Positions 23,101 through 32,699 of a DNA stretch of 64,000 nucleotides are shown piece after piece; within the stretch, counting starts at the first letter, position 1, and every line of letters begins with the position of its first letter. A program made the translations under genes and the position numbers. This stretch comes from Sceloporus undulatus (lineage: Eukaryota; Chordata; Lepidosauria; Squamata; Phrynosomatidae), in NCBI RefSeq assembly GCF_019175285.1, contig NC_056524.1, forward strand, positions 169,358,662-169,422,661, read 5' to 3'. The notes beneath the pieces are model-generated. The model searched no databases. It was not told the origin of the DNA and worked only from the letters and a program-made list of their open reading frames with translations.

Positions 23101-26100
23101 CACTATTTGTGCCCACCTGTTCTTACCCATTACCTCCAGCATTCCAAATGCTGGCCATTAAAAACTGTTGTATATTCTACAGGAAAACTTTTGTTATACT
23201 TGCTTTCCAATTGCTTTCTGATTGTATTCCTTCATTCCTCAGAACTTTTCAACGACAAGAGCAATACTCATGAATTTGTAAATCTAGTGAAGGAATTGGC
23301 CTTACCTGGTGAATTAACACAAAGTAGAAGTTATGACTTCGAATTTATGCAAGTTGAGAAGCCATATGAATCCTACATTGGTGCTAATGTCAGATTGAGG
23401 TATGAAAACTGAAAAGCACATTTCCCCCCTGCATCTGTAATTACAGCAGTCTGACTGGCTTACCTGTAATGGGATACTGGTATACATTTCAAAAAAAGTT
23501 ACTAGAAGTGTCTTTCAACTTGTGAAAGGTGTATTTGATTCAAGGAAGACCCATACAAAAAAAGAGAGAGGGAATTTTTGCTGGATCCCCCATAGCATCT
23601 TGTACTTCTTGAAAACCTGCTCCTGAGTACTTGGGACTATAAGAGGGAAGAAGTTATTAGTATAAATGTCTGTCAGAGTAACTTTTAGTGATTAAAATAA
23701 CACTTCAACACAATATTTTTTATTTGTAGAAATAGAAAAAAACTAAACAAGATATAGCAAACAGAAAATAAAAATAAAAGTCTTAGAAGAATAGAGTGAT
23801 CATCCTTTCTGTACTATAAATGAACATGGGGTACAGATGGCAGAAAAGGGGCGGTTTGCAGCTGCCCCTTTTCTTGCCGGGTTGGAGGCAGGGCAGCCTC
23901 ACTGGCAGTTCCTGTGGCTCCAACTTTTCCAGGCCATGGGGAAGTGACAAAACACCCGACAGGCGCAGCTTGGCCCCCTTCTTCCTGGCTTCATTCCCAC
24001 GGCTATCTAGTTGCTGTGGGAATTATGTGCCCTCCCAGAAGGAGTTCCGTTTCAGAGCTCCTTCTCACGCTGCAAATAGGGTGCCCTAAGTGCCCTCCAG
24101 CGGTGCGATGATATCAGGCATGCGCAAGTCCATTTGGACATGGCACACAAGTGACGGCATCGTCGCGTGCTGTATATGGATGTTGCCATGACAAGATGGC
24201 GCCCTCCATATATAGTAGGGCTAGGGAGTGTGTGGTTGCTGCGCCAGCACGGCACTTCCATGTCATCTGTACTGGGCCTATATTTTCAATTACCATAAAT
24301 GATAGCATTAAAAATCCACAGGTGATAATGTATTCTTTCCAACACTTCTGAAACACTGAAAATTTTAATTTGGCTGTATCTTGTTATAAAAGCAAGAAAC
24401 TGAGGTTGATCTTGAGGCTGCTTCACAAAGTATGAATCTTGAGTATGGTTCCAAAATTTCTTCTACCCTTTCCTTAGATTTTTTTAAAAATGTGTGTTTG
24501 TATGTGCCTGGGCACCCATGAACTTCATAAAAATTTCTTAGGAATAATGAAAAGTGGTTTTTCCAGTTCCTCCCTCAGAAATATAGCTTACAGCGCCTGG
24601 TATTCATTGTGGTTTCCCATCCAAGTACTAACTAGGGCTGACTCCTTTAAGTTTCCAAGATCTGACAAGATCTGATGACTTTAAAGTATTTAGTTTACAG
24701 CAAAGCAATGTTACAGATAAAATTACTGTTACATTTTTAGAAGCTGGAATAGGTTTCTTCCTTGCTTTGGATAGGATGGCTAGTTTCTATGAATTTTATG
24801 GCCCTTTGTAACACAAGTACTATAGAATTGTGAGCTGATTAATTAGAAGAGCTCTGCTAATGCATTAACCTTGATACTGTATAATCTTCTGGTTTTATCT
24901 GATTTGGTAAAGAAAGCCAAAAACCTAGTCCTAAATATGTGAAAATAAGTGTACAGTATCTTCACTAATGTCATTCTTTTCCAGGTATTTCCTTAAGGTA
25001 ACAATAGTAAGAAGATTGTCAGACCTGGTAAAAGAATATGACCTTATTGTTCACCAACTTGCAACATACCCAGATGTTAACAACTCTATTAAAATGGAAG
25101 TAGGCATTGAAGATTGTCTGCATATAGAATTTGAATACAACAAATCCAAGTATGTATGTCTCTGAATAAGCCAAACACAAGAACACTTGACTTTGAAAAA
25201 TGCAATCATGAAAACTAGAGAGTGCATAACAGTGATAAACAAAAGATTGCTTTTAGATTATTAATCGGGATGCGGGTTTTCCATCCAAAGTTGTCATTCC
25301 TTTTGTCTTGAAGCAAAAGCTCATGTAGCTTTTCTAGTTTCTCAGTTGTCCCGAATAAAGTCTTATCTACACATGCTGAAGCATGAGTAACATGGATGTC
25401 AGATTCTCAGCTGGATTGAATTTTAATGTTTCCTATGTGTAAAAAAATCCTAATTAGAATACCAGTTAAAAGTATCTCAGCAAAAAGTAGACTGTGCTAG
25501 CATCTTTCTCCCCAGTGTGCTAGTTTCTTATTTGTAGGCATATTCACTCGAGGAGCATTCAGAGACTTTATTTCCTAATACATAATGAAGTATTAGAGTC
25601 CTCTATGTTAGCTCAGGTTGCTCTCACCCTATCTGCTGCACTTCTGAACAGGTTTGCAGTTTAGGGATAATCTGGGGCTGGCTTTGCTCTTGAAAGCAAG
25701 GTGATGACCTGTGGTAAGAAAGGAATAGTCTGGCCCCCCCATGCGTTGAGAAGAAGGATTTGACCAGAGTTGCACATACTTTATTACATCAGGGTTAGAT
25801 TACCATAGTGAAATCTGTGTGGGTCTACCCTTGAAGAATGTTTAGAGCTTTCAGGTAACTGCTTGTATAAAAAGCTGTGGCTAAAATTTTGATCATGACC
25901 AGTTCTATTTTAGATTATTTGATTTAGTTATTGTACCAGCTTCTTTGGTTCCTTGTCTGTTTCTCACCTTAGTTTTAAAGTGTTGGTCATTGCTTCTAAA
26001 ACTCTTAATAAATTACAAAAAGTGTATTTAAAGAACCACCTATGTCTACAATTTTACCTGCCTGCTCAGATAATTGGAAGAGATAATGTGCTGTGTCTCA

Positions 26101-29100
26101 CCACTATTGCAGAATATGTCCAAGAAGGCCTCAGTAGGTTTACCTAGACTCTGGAACTTCTTGCTTTAGGAGGGGAAGTTGGTTTCTGTCAAAAAAGTAA
26201 GATACAGGCGTGGACAAGGAGTGGGGAAAGTGTACCCCATGAGCTGCATGTGGCACCCCGGGCTAATTCTTCTGGCTCTCAAGGGTCAATTTTTTAAAAA
26301 AAGGTTCTGGGCTTTTTTTTTAACCCCGAAATGCCTTTTATGGGATGGAGCATTCTAGTTTGTGCTTTCTAGTGTTTTTGTGCCTTCCATGCAAAGGTTT
26401 CTTTTTACCAATGAACTAACTTACCAATGTGAAGTCAAAGGCTTTCATCGTTGGCATCTGGCATCCATAGTTTTTTGTGGGTTTTTCGGCCTATGTGGCT
26501 TCTTCTTCTTAGAACATGGCCACATAGCCCCAAAAACCCACACAAAATAACTAACTTACCCATAAGTTAATTTCCTATTGGAAAGGAAAGTCCCCTCTTG
26601 GGCCTAAAATATCTCAGAGAGGGCAAAAGTGTAGTGGAAATCCCTCCCTATGGTATTTGGGAGTAACAAGTTGTGGGTTTTGTTTTGTTTTGTTTTGCAA
26701 GAGGGGTGGTGTGGACCTCCAGGATCCCCTGAGGAGGCTAGTGTGGCTCCTGAAGCCATGTTACTTGCCTACTTTTGCTGTAGACTTGTGTCATCTTCTA
26801 GCAAGTGGGCTTGTGCACCAGATGAGTAAGAAGCAGAGAGGGATCCACCACCTGATGTCTGAAGGCAAGAGTACTTGCCTATTGAGTGATTTTGTAAAAA
26901 ATGTATATGATCACTTCCAGCGTCTATCTTTTTGCATAATATTTGGAGATCCTTATTAGGGAATAAAACTTTTTGTAGCTGAACTTTTTCAATAATGGCA
27001 CTATTCATGAGTCAAACAAATAACCCACTTCGGTAGCAAATATTGCTAAAAAACAAAAATATAATTTTGTGTACACATAGCCTACAAATTCAACATTTTT
27101 ATATGCTCTCTTCCTTTGTATTAAGGTATCATTTAAAGGATGTGATTGTTGGAAAAATTTACTTCCTTTTAGTAAGAATAAAAATCCAGCACATGGAATT
27201 ACAACTGATCAAAAAGGAAATCACTGGAATTGGTAAGAAAAAAGAAGGGTGTTATTATAAGGAATAATTTTATTTACATGCAGTCCAACTCTGGCTTTTT
27301 CTGATAGATTCGCTCCCATTCTGTAATGCATGTATTATAGAATTGTTTGTGCTTTCTTGTTGGTCTCTGACACGTAACTGTAGTGTTGTTAACTGTAAGA
27401 AGTAACATGTTATTAAATATAACAGTCTGCAAAAATAACTTGGTAGAAGTGTTGGGTTGAATCCAGCTTTAAACATAAAAGGACTGGGCTGACAGAAGCA
27501 TACTCCCCCACTCTTCTCTTCTCTGAACATGCTACAAAAAGGGTTTGGGACATTTAGAAAAATACAGAGTATCATTTGTGGATATAGGGGAAGTGCCTCC
27601 CGAATAATTGTGTTCAGCTATAAATGGGAAATTGGAAATAAATAAATTTAGTAAAATACAGATAAACAGTCTGATAATTGTTTAACTAGGACCCAGTACT
27701 ACAACAGAGACGGAAACAATTGCAAAGTATGAAATAATGGATGGTGCACCAGTTAAAGGTGAGTGACTGCATGTTAAAATCATGAGACTAATTTTATATT
27801 GCATGTCGGCTGTTTCTTTAGAAGAAATGTCCTTCTGTAATCTAGAATGGAATTTTTTAAAAGTCTAAACTTGTGCATATAAAAGATCTAAAGCACTAAG
27901 TAGTTTGTTCTTCAGTGAACAAGAGGATCCTAATTAGATGTTAATTCCTTTGCACGCAAGGTCTTCGGTTCTGAGCCTGCAGGTGCAGATGTACCTGTCA
28001 AGACCTGCCCTCGCCTCTGCATGAGGAAATGAAAAAACAGACAACTCTTTTTCTGCTTTTGTTCACGTCCTGCTGGCTACATGTCTTTCTGGATAGCATG
28101 TGTCATGTCCCCAATCCCCTCATATGATGTCAAAGGAAGGGCCAAGAGACAAAGGAGTGTGTGAAATACTGAGTTACTTGTCCTCCTCCCCCTGTGATGA
28201 CACAGGTTTGTGCTCTGCCTCATCATCCAGATGGAGACATATATGTTCATACATTGAGCTCAGATATTTTGTTTCTGTCTTGGAGGCTGCTCTCACAGAA
28301 ACTCCAAATCCCTTTTTAGACTTATGTGCATTCAAAATTGTGTGTTGAGACCTAGTATAGCTGGCTGAAAGAGAAATTCCTTCTCTTTGTCTTAAAGGCT
28401 GTCTTATACCAGGCCAACATACTGCTTTTTGAAATTTGCAGACCTCTTGAGAATTTTACAGGTACACCATTTGTGAATATATTGTACAACGTCCAACTTG
28501 TGTGTCAGCACAACATGCTTAATAGTAGTTAATCTTAAGTGCTGCCAAAGCCTTTCCCAAAATTCATCTTGTACTGGATGGGGTTACACTCCCGCTCCAC
28601 AGCAGGTTGCTGTGGAGTCAGTGTGGCATAGTGGTTTGAGCACTGGACTATGACTCTGGAGACCAGGATTTGATTCCTGCTTGGCCATGAAACCCACTGG
28701 GTGACCTTGGGCAAGTCACATGCTCTCAGCCTCAGAGAACGTCAATGCCAAGCCTCCTCTGAACAAATCTTGCCAAGAAAACCCCATGATAGGTTTGTCC
28801 TAGGGTTGCAGTAAGTTGGAAATGAGTTGAAGGCACACAACTACAACAAGGGTGGCAGTACTCATGGATTCAGCCCTGAGCCTGGAGGCCTATGTTTCAG
28901 CAGTGGCTAGGGCTGCATTGCCGCAATTAAAGAGACGTATGACTCATTCCTGGAGACGTCAGATTTGGTTGTAGTAACACATGGTTTGATTACAATCCAT
29001 ATGAGTTACTGAAATGCACTCTACCTGGGACTGCTTTTGCAAATGTAGGGAAATTTGAGCAGGTCCTGCTGAATGGGGTTAGTTATAGAGAACATATAAG

Positions 29101-29916
29101 CCTCATTTTGAAATAGCTCTACTGGCTGCTGTTACCCTTTTTGGGCAGCATTTAAAGAAGTAATTATGACCTATATAGACCCATAGGGCTTGAGTCCACA
29201 CTATTCCAAAGACTATACTTGTCTGTAGAGTCTGCCCAAAGCTTAACATCACCCTCACAGTTCATTTGGTGCGGAAATGGCAGAAAACCTTGATGGCTGT
29301 CCTAGGCTATGAAATTCCCTCTCACAGGGGCTAGTTTGGCCCTCCTCTGCTCACTCTCTCTCTCTTTTTTTACAGTAGGCAAATTCATTTTTATTCAGAG
29401 GCCTTATTTAGGCCTTTGATTTTTCTTTTTGTTGTTTCAGATGATGTTTTAGATTGGGTGTGCTGTAATGTTTTAAAAACAGATTGCCTATTTAATGGTT
29501 TTTATATGTATGTGCTATGCATTGTTTTAGTTGTGCTTTGTTTGTCATTTTATATTGAGTCAAAGGTGGGATATAGATCAGATGAATAAGTAAATAGTGG
29601 TAATATTCTAAGCTATTCTATTTTTTGCCAACAAAACTAACCATGGCTTCTGTTATTTAAGGTGAATCTATTCCCATAAGACTCTTTTTGGCTGGCTATG
29701 ATCCTACTCCTACAATGAGGGATGTAAATAAAAAGTTCTCAGTAAGATACTTCTTGAATCTAGTGTTAGTTGATGAAGAGGACAGACGGTACTTCAAGCA
29801 ACAGGTACATTCTGTAAACTATAGTGTTTATTATTTTATTTATTAAATAAACCTTTATTAAGAAAATATATAAAAGAACATTAAAAGACATAGCTGCAGA
29901 ACTGCAAACTCTTCAA

Positions 29917-29956
<40 letters not shown>

Positions 29957-32263
29957 CTTTATTTATAAAGCGCTGTAAATTTACACAGCGCTGTACATAC
30001 AATATTCTACAAAGAATAGTCTTTCCCCCATCCCTCAAAAGTTCACCCCAATATACAAATTTCTTGTCATATAGTCAATATCTTCTACAACTTATTATAT
30101 ACAGCAGTGATGGTGAACCTTTTAGAGGCTGAGTGCCCAAAGTGCAACCCAAAACCCACTTATTTATTGCAAAGTGCCATGTCCCTCTGGCTTTCTAGTA
30201 ACAAACTCTGGCGACGGCACATGTGCCCACAGAGAGGGCTCTGAGTGCCACCTCTGGCCTGCATGCCATAGGTTCGCCATCACTGATATACAGTATTCCT
30301 CTTTTCATTTCTTTTAACATCCTCATCTTATTTTCTAAATAAATGCTTTTTATTCTTTCTATTAGATAAGTGTGTAATACTCTAATAGTATGATTACTTA
30401 ATCACAAAATAAATACCCTGAACATAAAAGAGGAAACCACATTGCACCTGAAGTTAAAGTGATTATTATAACACATAACTAGTGGGCTAAACACAATTTG
30501 AACATCTATAGCTATAGAAACAATAATGTTTTAATGAGATAGTTTAATCCCTTTTACCTTTTCTGTTACATTGGAAGTAATGAAAACAATAACTAATGTA
30601 ATAATAATAATAATATTTCGTAGGATACTAAACAATAAAACAGATTATATTAAAACAATCAAATCAGAATGTCAGCAGTAGAAACTTCTCAGTGCATTAT
30701 GTAAACAAAAATCATTTGTTCATAAAATTAGCTTTGTGAATTACAGTAATGACTTCTTTGACTCATGATTCTGAAGAAACCAGGACTGCAATACGTAGGC
30801 GAATTCGTAGTACAGAAATAGTGCAGTTTGACACCTCTTTAACTGCCAAGTCTCCATGCTGTGGAATTCTGGAAATTGTAGTTTGTTGTGACACCAGAGC
30901 TCTCTGAAAGAGATGACTAAATGTCCCACAAAACTACAATCCCCAGAATTCCATAGAATGGATCCATAGCAGTTAAAGTGGTAACAAACTGGATTATTTT
31001 TGCAGTGTGGATGCAGCCTAAGAAACCTTTTACATCTGGCTTATCTGTCTAGTGCAGTGCTCCCCAAACTGTGCTCTTTAAGTGATTTTGGACTTCAGCT
31101 TCCAGAATCCCAGACTATTGGCCAACATGGCTGAGGCTTCTGGGAGCTGAAGTCCACAATCTCTTAATGGGCACAGTTTGGGGACCACTGCTCTAGTGTG
31201 TCATCCAAACCTTTGTTCAGTTTGTTGCTCCCTTGATAACACAAGATTATAAACTAGGACTTTTTTCTGAGTTACAGTTCCTGGTTTGTTTCATTAGATG
31301 TGTTTACAGGAGGAGCCAAACAAGTGTGACTATACTGGATGCCAAGTTCTCTAGGTTTCTAGCTTACCAAACTGTCCAGAGTTGAAACAAGGCTGGTCTC
31401 ATTGGGGCAGGAGTTGCCTTTGCTCACCCTGCTGAAAACAAATGAATATTTGGTTATGAAGTTTAAAAAAAATATCTATGGATGTTTTAGAAAGTTTTAC
31501 ATTCTGTCCCATTCCCACAGCTGTGCGAATATGCTTAATAATCTGAGGCTTTAATATCGTTGTCATTATAATTGAGAAAGTGCACTGATATCCATGAAAG
31601 TTTATGCTAAAATATAATCCAGTTACTCCTAAAAGTGTTGCTAGCTTCTGTTTTTCTCCGACTCTTTTATTCCTTTGTATGCTGCAACAGATTAAAATGA
31701 AAACTATTAAGTGTCAGTTGATTTTAGATATGTTGAACAGAAAATTATCCTTTTCCTAATATTGAAACAATTCTGTAAGCTTACTGGTTAACGTAGATAC
31801 TAAATAGTATATGATTTCTTAGACTGCTTAAGTGTAGTATTACGTTTTAATTCTGTGTACCAGTATGTATGTTCTGCCTTCTATCTGATGTTATGATTAT
31901 AATTTACTGAGTTTTATGCACCTTAACTTAATGTGAGAGAATAGTTTTGTACATTTGCTTGCCACCTTGGATATATTTTATAGTAAAGTAGGATAAAAAT
32001 GTTGCAAAGGAAATAAACTCTGCTGTATTTTATTAGAGATGACTTATGAAAAGAACTCAGTTTTTAGTTCAGCTGCTTAGGTCTGTAACACATTGATCTG
32101 TTCAGCTATCAAATTTCTAAATTGTGTATTTTATCCTATTGTTAATCAGGAGATCATTCTTTGGAGAAAAGCTCCCGAGAAACTGCGGAAACAAAGAACT
32201 AACTTCCACCAGCGATTTGAAAGTCCAGAACCACAAGCATCCGCAGAGCAGCCTGAAATGTGA
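10476..32263 (+). CDS. VPS26A: Vacuolar protein sorting 26A, retromer subunit (9 exons, complete)
   Basis: VPS26A is the arrestin-fold subunit of the retromer core with VPS35 and VPS29, recycling cargo from endosomes to the trans-Golgi and plasma membrane. Exons: 10476-10478, 20706-20855, 22357-22432, 23243-23399, 24985-25149, 27126-27232, 27690-27758, 29662-29804, 32150-32263. All junctions are GT-AG and in frame, giving 984 nt, 327 residues, the same length as the human protein as I recall it. Exon 1 codes only for the start Met (ACC-ATG directly followed by GTAAGG). Segments include SFLGGLFGPICEID, YLFYDGESVSGKV, RLEHQGIRIEFVGQIELFND, ELALPGELTQSR, RLSDLVKEYDLIVHQLATYP, HLKDVIVGKIYFLLVRIKIQ, IPIRLFLAGYDPTPTMRDVN and the C-terminus ASAEQPEM. 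N-terminal arrestin lobe is about residues 1-140, C-terminal lobe about 140-300. The paralogue VPS26B is excluded by near-identity to VPS26A and by location. Intron 1 is 10.2 kb and loaded with transposons. Confidence 0.96.
10759..10788. promoter_or_regulatory. VPS26A: CRE-like and NRF1-like sites at the start of VPS26A intron 1
   Basis: GACGTCAC (10759-10766) is a CRE core, and TGCGCATGCGCG (10777-10788) fits the NRF1 consensus YGCGCAYGCGCR at every position. Both lie in the CpG-rich start of intron 1. Function is inferred. Confidence 0.45.
10825..11040. repeat. Repeat with 'gtcctcc' segments
   Basis: The stretch repeats phrases such as GTCCTCCATTTTGACC and GTCCTCCATTT that also occur, inverted (AAATGGAGGAC), in the MITE at 11221-11438. 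It is probably a decayed relative. Confidence 0.35.
11050..11181. repeat. Palindromic hAT-type MITE, family C
   Basis: Ends CAGTGGCCCCAAACTGTACC and the inverse GTAGTTTGGGGACCACTG flank the family's inverted arms (CTTCAGCTCCCAGAAGCC / GGGAGTTGAAGTCC). Confidence 0.7.
11221..11438. repeat. hAT-type MITE, family D (CAGGGTGACCAGATGTCC ends)
   Basis: Inverted ends CAGGGTGACCAGATGTCC and GACATCTAGTCACCCTG are flanked by GCTGTGTT (11213-11220) and ACTGTGTT (11439-11446), an 8-bp target duplication with one mismatch. A relative lies at 35804-35987. Confidence 0.7.
11462..11560 (-). mobile_element. Fragment sharing the Penelope-associated end motif
   Basis: On the minus strand it ends AGTCTCAACGGTGCTACAAG-AGTCCTTTGC, preceded by text for 'aagctcatgctgcc'. 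The same end motif closes the Penelope-like fragment at 16364-16398 and recurs at 34744-34782. Confidence 0.45.
11565..13740. other. VPS26A intron 1, no clear element
   Basis: The stretch is mostly AT-rich unique-looking sequence. A possible hAT-end-like phrase (CAGGGTTGATCAGCATGTGGCCC) occurs near 13168. I see no exon, RNA gene or other confident repeat. Confidence 0.35.
13745..13985 (+). mobile_element. CR1-type LINE 3' fragment
   Basis: Phrases such as CTAAATAGTTCCAAACCTTG, TAACTGTTCCTTGAAGTGGA, CAGCTCCCTGACCATTTGG and TATCCAGAACTATGCAG fit the CR1 3' region, diverged. It lies in VPS26A intron 1. Confidence 0.55.
15120..16398 (+). mobile_element. Penelope-like retroelement fragment (decayed)
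   Basis: Two plus-strand frames carry reverse transcriptase blocks of the Penelope type: 15421-15696 with YVKDTMDSLQKL and LATMDVESLYTSIPQ (first catalytic Asp, the 'DVxSLYTxIP' block), and 15728-15937 with LLYLRYIDDIFIIWSHGE (the YIDD block, second catalytic pair). The two are in different frames and separated by a short non-coding stretch, so the copy is dead. The region after 15940 ('CCAGTTGGAGAACACTTCAG', partly duplicated) continues the element. It closes with TAGTCTCAAAGGTGCTAAAA near 16367-16386. No GIY-YIG endonuclease frame is readable. It lies in VPS26A intron 1. Confidence 0.75.
16400..17655. other. VPS26A intron 1, no clear element
   Basis: This is AT-rich sequence with short homopolymers (for example T7G7 near 16933). 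I see no open frame with recognisable content and no confident repeat. Confidence 0.35.
17661..17785. repeat. MITE-like repeat with inverted arms
   Basis: GGGTGGATATTATCAGGACT...CCAGATACTGTTGGACTG faces CAATCTATCAACATGTGGAG at the other end, around a 'TATTGGCTATGCTGG' centre. It resembles hAT-like MITEs of the form 'ccagatgttggactacaactcccatcag'. A weaker relative lies at about 21045-21155. Confidence 0.45.
17977..18118. repeat. hAT-type MITE, family E, with perfect 8-bp target duplication
   Basis: Ends CAGGGACGTAGCCA and TGGCTACATCCCT are inverted repeats, and the element is flanked on both sides by GCCCAAGA (17969-17976 and 18119-18126). Two runs of C (18000-18010 and about 18085-18093) face the inner arms. 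The intact duplication suggests a fairly young insertion. Confidence 0.75.
18580..18996. mobile_element. Tigger/pogo-like DNA transposon remnant
   Basis: The left end TA-CAGTGGGCTCAATGTATC leads into GGATCTGCAGGTTCAACCAA and CTGTGGATTCAAA. The right end carries GATATCCATGTGGGGCCTGG, AACCAACCC and TTGGATCCAGAGTGCCCTCTA-TA. These phrases ('ggatccgcgggttcaaccaaccgcggattc') are typical of Tigger-type terminal regions. The transposase is missing. Confidence 0.55.
19403..19632. repeat. Palindromic MITE with about 75-bp inverted arms
   Basis: The left arm TCCATACAGACAGAACAAAA...AAGCTGCTTCGGGTC...GGAGGTATGC...GATGCATGAGTCC is mirrored by the right arm GGACACATGCATCATT...GCATACCTCC...GACCCGAAGCAGCTT...GGTCTGTAAGGGG. 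The flanks TCTAAGGC and CCTAAGTC suggest a diverged 8-bp duplication, or CTAAG as a perfect 5-bp one. It appears related to the GC-rich repeats at 3763 and 48554. Confidence 0.7.
19880..20178 (+). mobile_element. L2-type LINE 3' end with (ATT)n
   Basis: AGACAGGCTTTTAAAACAAA...TTTTAATTGTATTTTATT...TTGTGAGCTATCCTGAGTCC, then a (TTA)n tract at 20131-20175, matches the 3' untranslated end of L2-group LINEs. Confidence 0.6.
20178..20572 (-). mobile_element. Non-LTR LINE 3' fragment (C-terminal CCHC region)
   Basis: On the minus strand the sequence reads RICPCGLDEVESVCHVLLYC followed by SFYKNIIASLITPLSQRFP and RFCAAAIDCC. This is the C-terminal zinc-knuckle-like region of a non-LTR reverse transcriptase (CPCG...CHVLLxC). 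The clade is not certain. It is 3' only and lies about 130 bp upstream of VPS26A exon 2. Confidence 0.5.
22160..22270 (+). mobile_element. L2-type LINE 3' tail
   Basis: GTTTTAAATTGTTGTAAGCT...GAGGGATATACAAATAATTT is the usual decayed L2 tail. It ends about 90 bp upstream of VPS26A exon 3. Confidence 0.4.
23825..24278. repeat. GC-rich MITE-like repeat
   Basis: It starts GGGGTACAGATGGCAG and ends CATCTGTACTGGGCC, which are imperfect inverted repeats. It is CpG-rich (GCATCGTCGCGTGC and similar) inside AT-rich VPS26A intron 4, and resembles the repeats at 3402 and 48554. Confidence 0.55.
24588..24676 (-). repeat. 5S rRNA-derived SINE fragment
   Basis: The minus strand reads AGATCTTGTCAGATCTTGGA, then a GTTAGTACTTGGATGGGAAA box and GAATACCAGGCGCTGTAAGC. 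This corresponds to the 5S rRNA segment 'TCTGATCTCGGAAGC...TTAGTACTTGGATGGGAGACC...GAATACCGGGTGCTGTAGGC'. Confidence 0.7.
25950..26190 (+). mobile_element. Possible L2-type LINE coding remnant
   Basis: A plus frame reads FKVLVIASKTLNKLQ...VYLKNHLCLQF, resembling the 'FKVLVLTYKALNGLAPxYLKD' block near the C-terminus of L2 reverse transcriptases. It is heavily decayed and lies in VPS26A intron 5. Confidence 0.35.
26471..26556. repeat. Short inverted repeat
   Basis: AGTTTTTTGTGGGTTTTTCG-GCCTATGTGG is mirrored by CCACATAGCCCCAAAAACCC-ACACAAAATAACT with a loop of about 25 nt. It could fold into a strong hairpin in VPS26A intron 5 RNA. Confidence 0.6.
28612..28850 (+). repeat. tRNA-derived SINE, full length
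   Basis: The head GAGTCAGTGTGGCATAGTGG with B-box-like GGATTTGATTCC, the body CCTTGGGCAAGTCACATGCT and CTTGCCAAGAAAACCCCATG, and the tail GAAGGCACACAACTACAACA are all present. It lies in VPS26A intron 7. Confidence 0.8.
28870..29610 (+). mobile_element. L2-type LINE 3' fragment
   Basis: The plus strand carries broken coding text for VVVTHGLITI...YCNALYLGLL (compare HALVTSRLDYCNALYxGLP in L2 elements). A 3' tail ATTGAGTCAAAGGTGGGATA-TAGATCAGATGAATAAG ends about 50 bp before VPS26A exon 8. Several stops interrupt the reading frame. Confidence 0.6.
29919..30000. repeat. (ATT)n tract and 'gcgctgtaaatttacacagcgc' palindrome
   Basis: An (ATT)n run at 29919-29953 is followed by AAAGCGCTGTAAATTTACAC-AGCGCTGTACA, a near-perfect palindrome. 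A diverged copy (AGTGTTGTAAATTTACACAA) lies at about 59643, so this is a dispersed repeat end. Confidence 0.55.
30105..30285. mobile_element. OposCharlie-like hAT MITE with perfect 8-bp target duplication
   Basis: The left end is CAGTGATGGTGAACCTTTTA and the right end is GCCATAGGTTCGCCATCACTG. It is flanked by ATATACAG on both sides (30097-30104 and 30286-30293). On the minus strand the interior reads GCCAGAGGTGGCACTCAGAG and CCCTCTCTGTGGGCACATGT, which matches my memory of the OposCharlie (OC1) hAT family. It lies in VPS26A intron 8. Confidence 0.75.
30807..31018. repeat. Palindromic MITE, family B
   Basis: Arms GTACAGAAATAGTGCAGTTT...GGAAATTGTAGTTTG and CAAAACTACAATCCCCAGAA...AAACTGGATTATTTTTGCAG are inverted copies. 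It lies in VPS26A intron 8. Confidence 0.7.
31055..31190. repeat. Palindromic hAT-type MITE, family C (best copy)
   Basis: Ends CAGTGCTCCCCAAACTGTGC and GCACAGTTTGGGGACCACTG flank inverted arms TTTGGACTTCAGCTTCCAGA / CTGGGAGCTGAAGTCCACAA. The 8-bp flanks GTCTAGTG (31047-31054) and CTCTAGTG (31191-31198) differ at one base. Length is 136 bp. Confidence 0.8.
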
Positions 32264-32693
32264 ACAAGGTTTAGGGAGTGAAAGAACTGTTGATAGAATC
32301 AGCAGGTTAAAGGTGGCAACAGGCTGTAGGGAAGAAGACCAAAACTCACATTACCAACAGTCTTCCTCATCTTACAGTGCTGCATTTCCCACACTACTAA
32401 AACATTCTTCAAGTAAACATTCAAGTGTGTACATACATTTAAAATAAGTGCTTTCTCAAACACTGGAACTTTCTTAAGCTATTTTATACTGCACATTTTA
32501 CTTTTGTCTGGTGTGATGCACTCAGATATGCATAAAGCTTAAAAAAAGTCTAGTTATACGTTTCCATGCATGTAGGCTGGTGCGTTTAAGTTTTGCTAAT
32601 CATTGATGGTAAACTAAAGCATTTCCTCTTCTATGCCATATTTCATATCATACATATTTCCTCAATGTCGGTTACCTGTACCCTTGAAATTGT

Positions 32694-32699
32694 AATAAA
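32694..32699 (+). terminator. VPS26A: Proximal polyadenylation signal AATAAA, VPS26A
   Basis: The canonical hexamer lies 431 nt after the stop codon, within TTGTAATAAAATATGTTG. Confidence 0.5.

Noticed and set aside
28612-28700. tRNA gene suggested by A- and B-box-like sequence
   Set aside because: The tRNA-like head is followed by the SINE body and tail and recurs many times; it cannot fold into a full cloverleaf by inspection.
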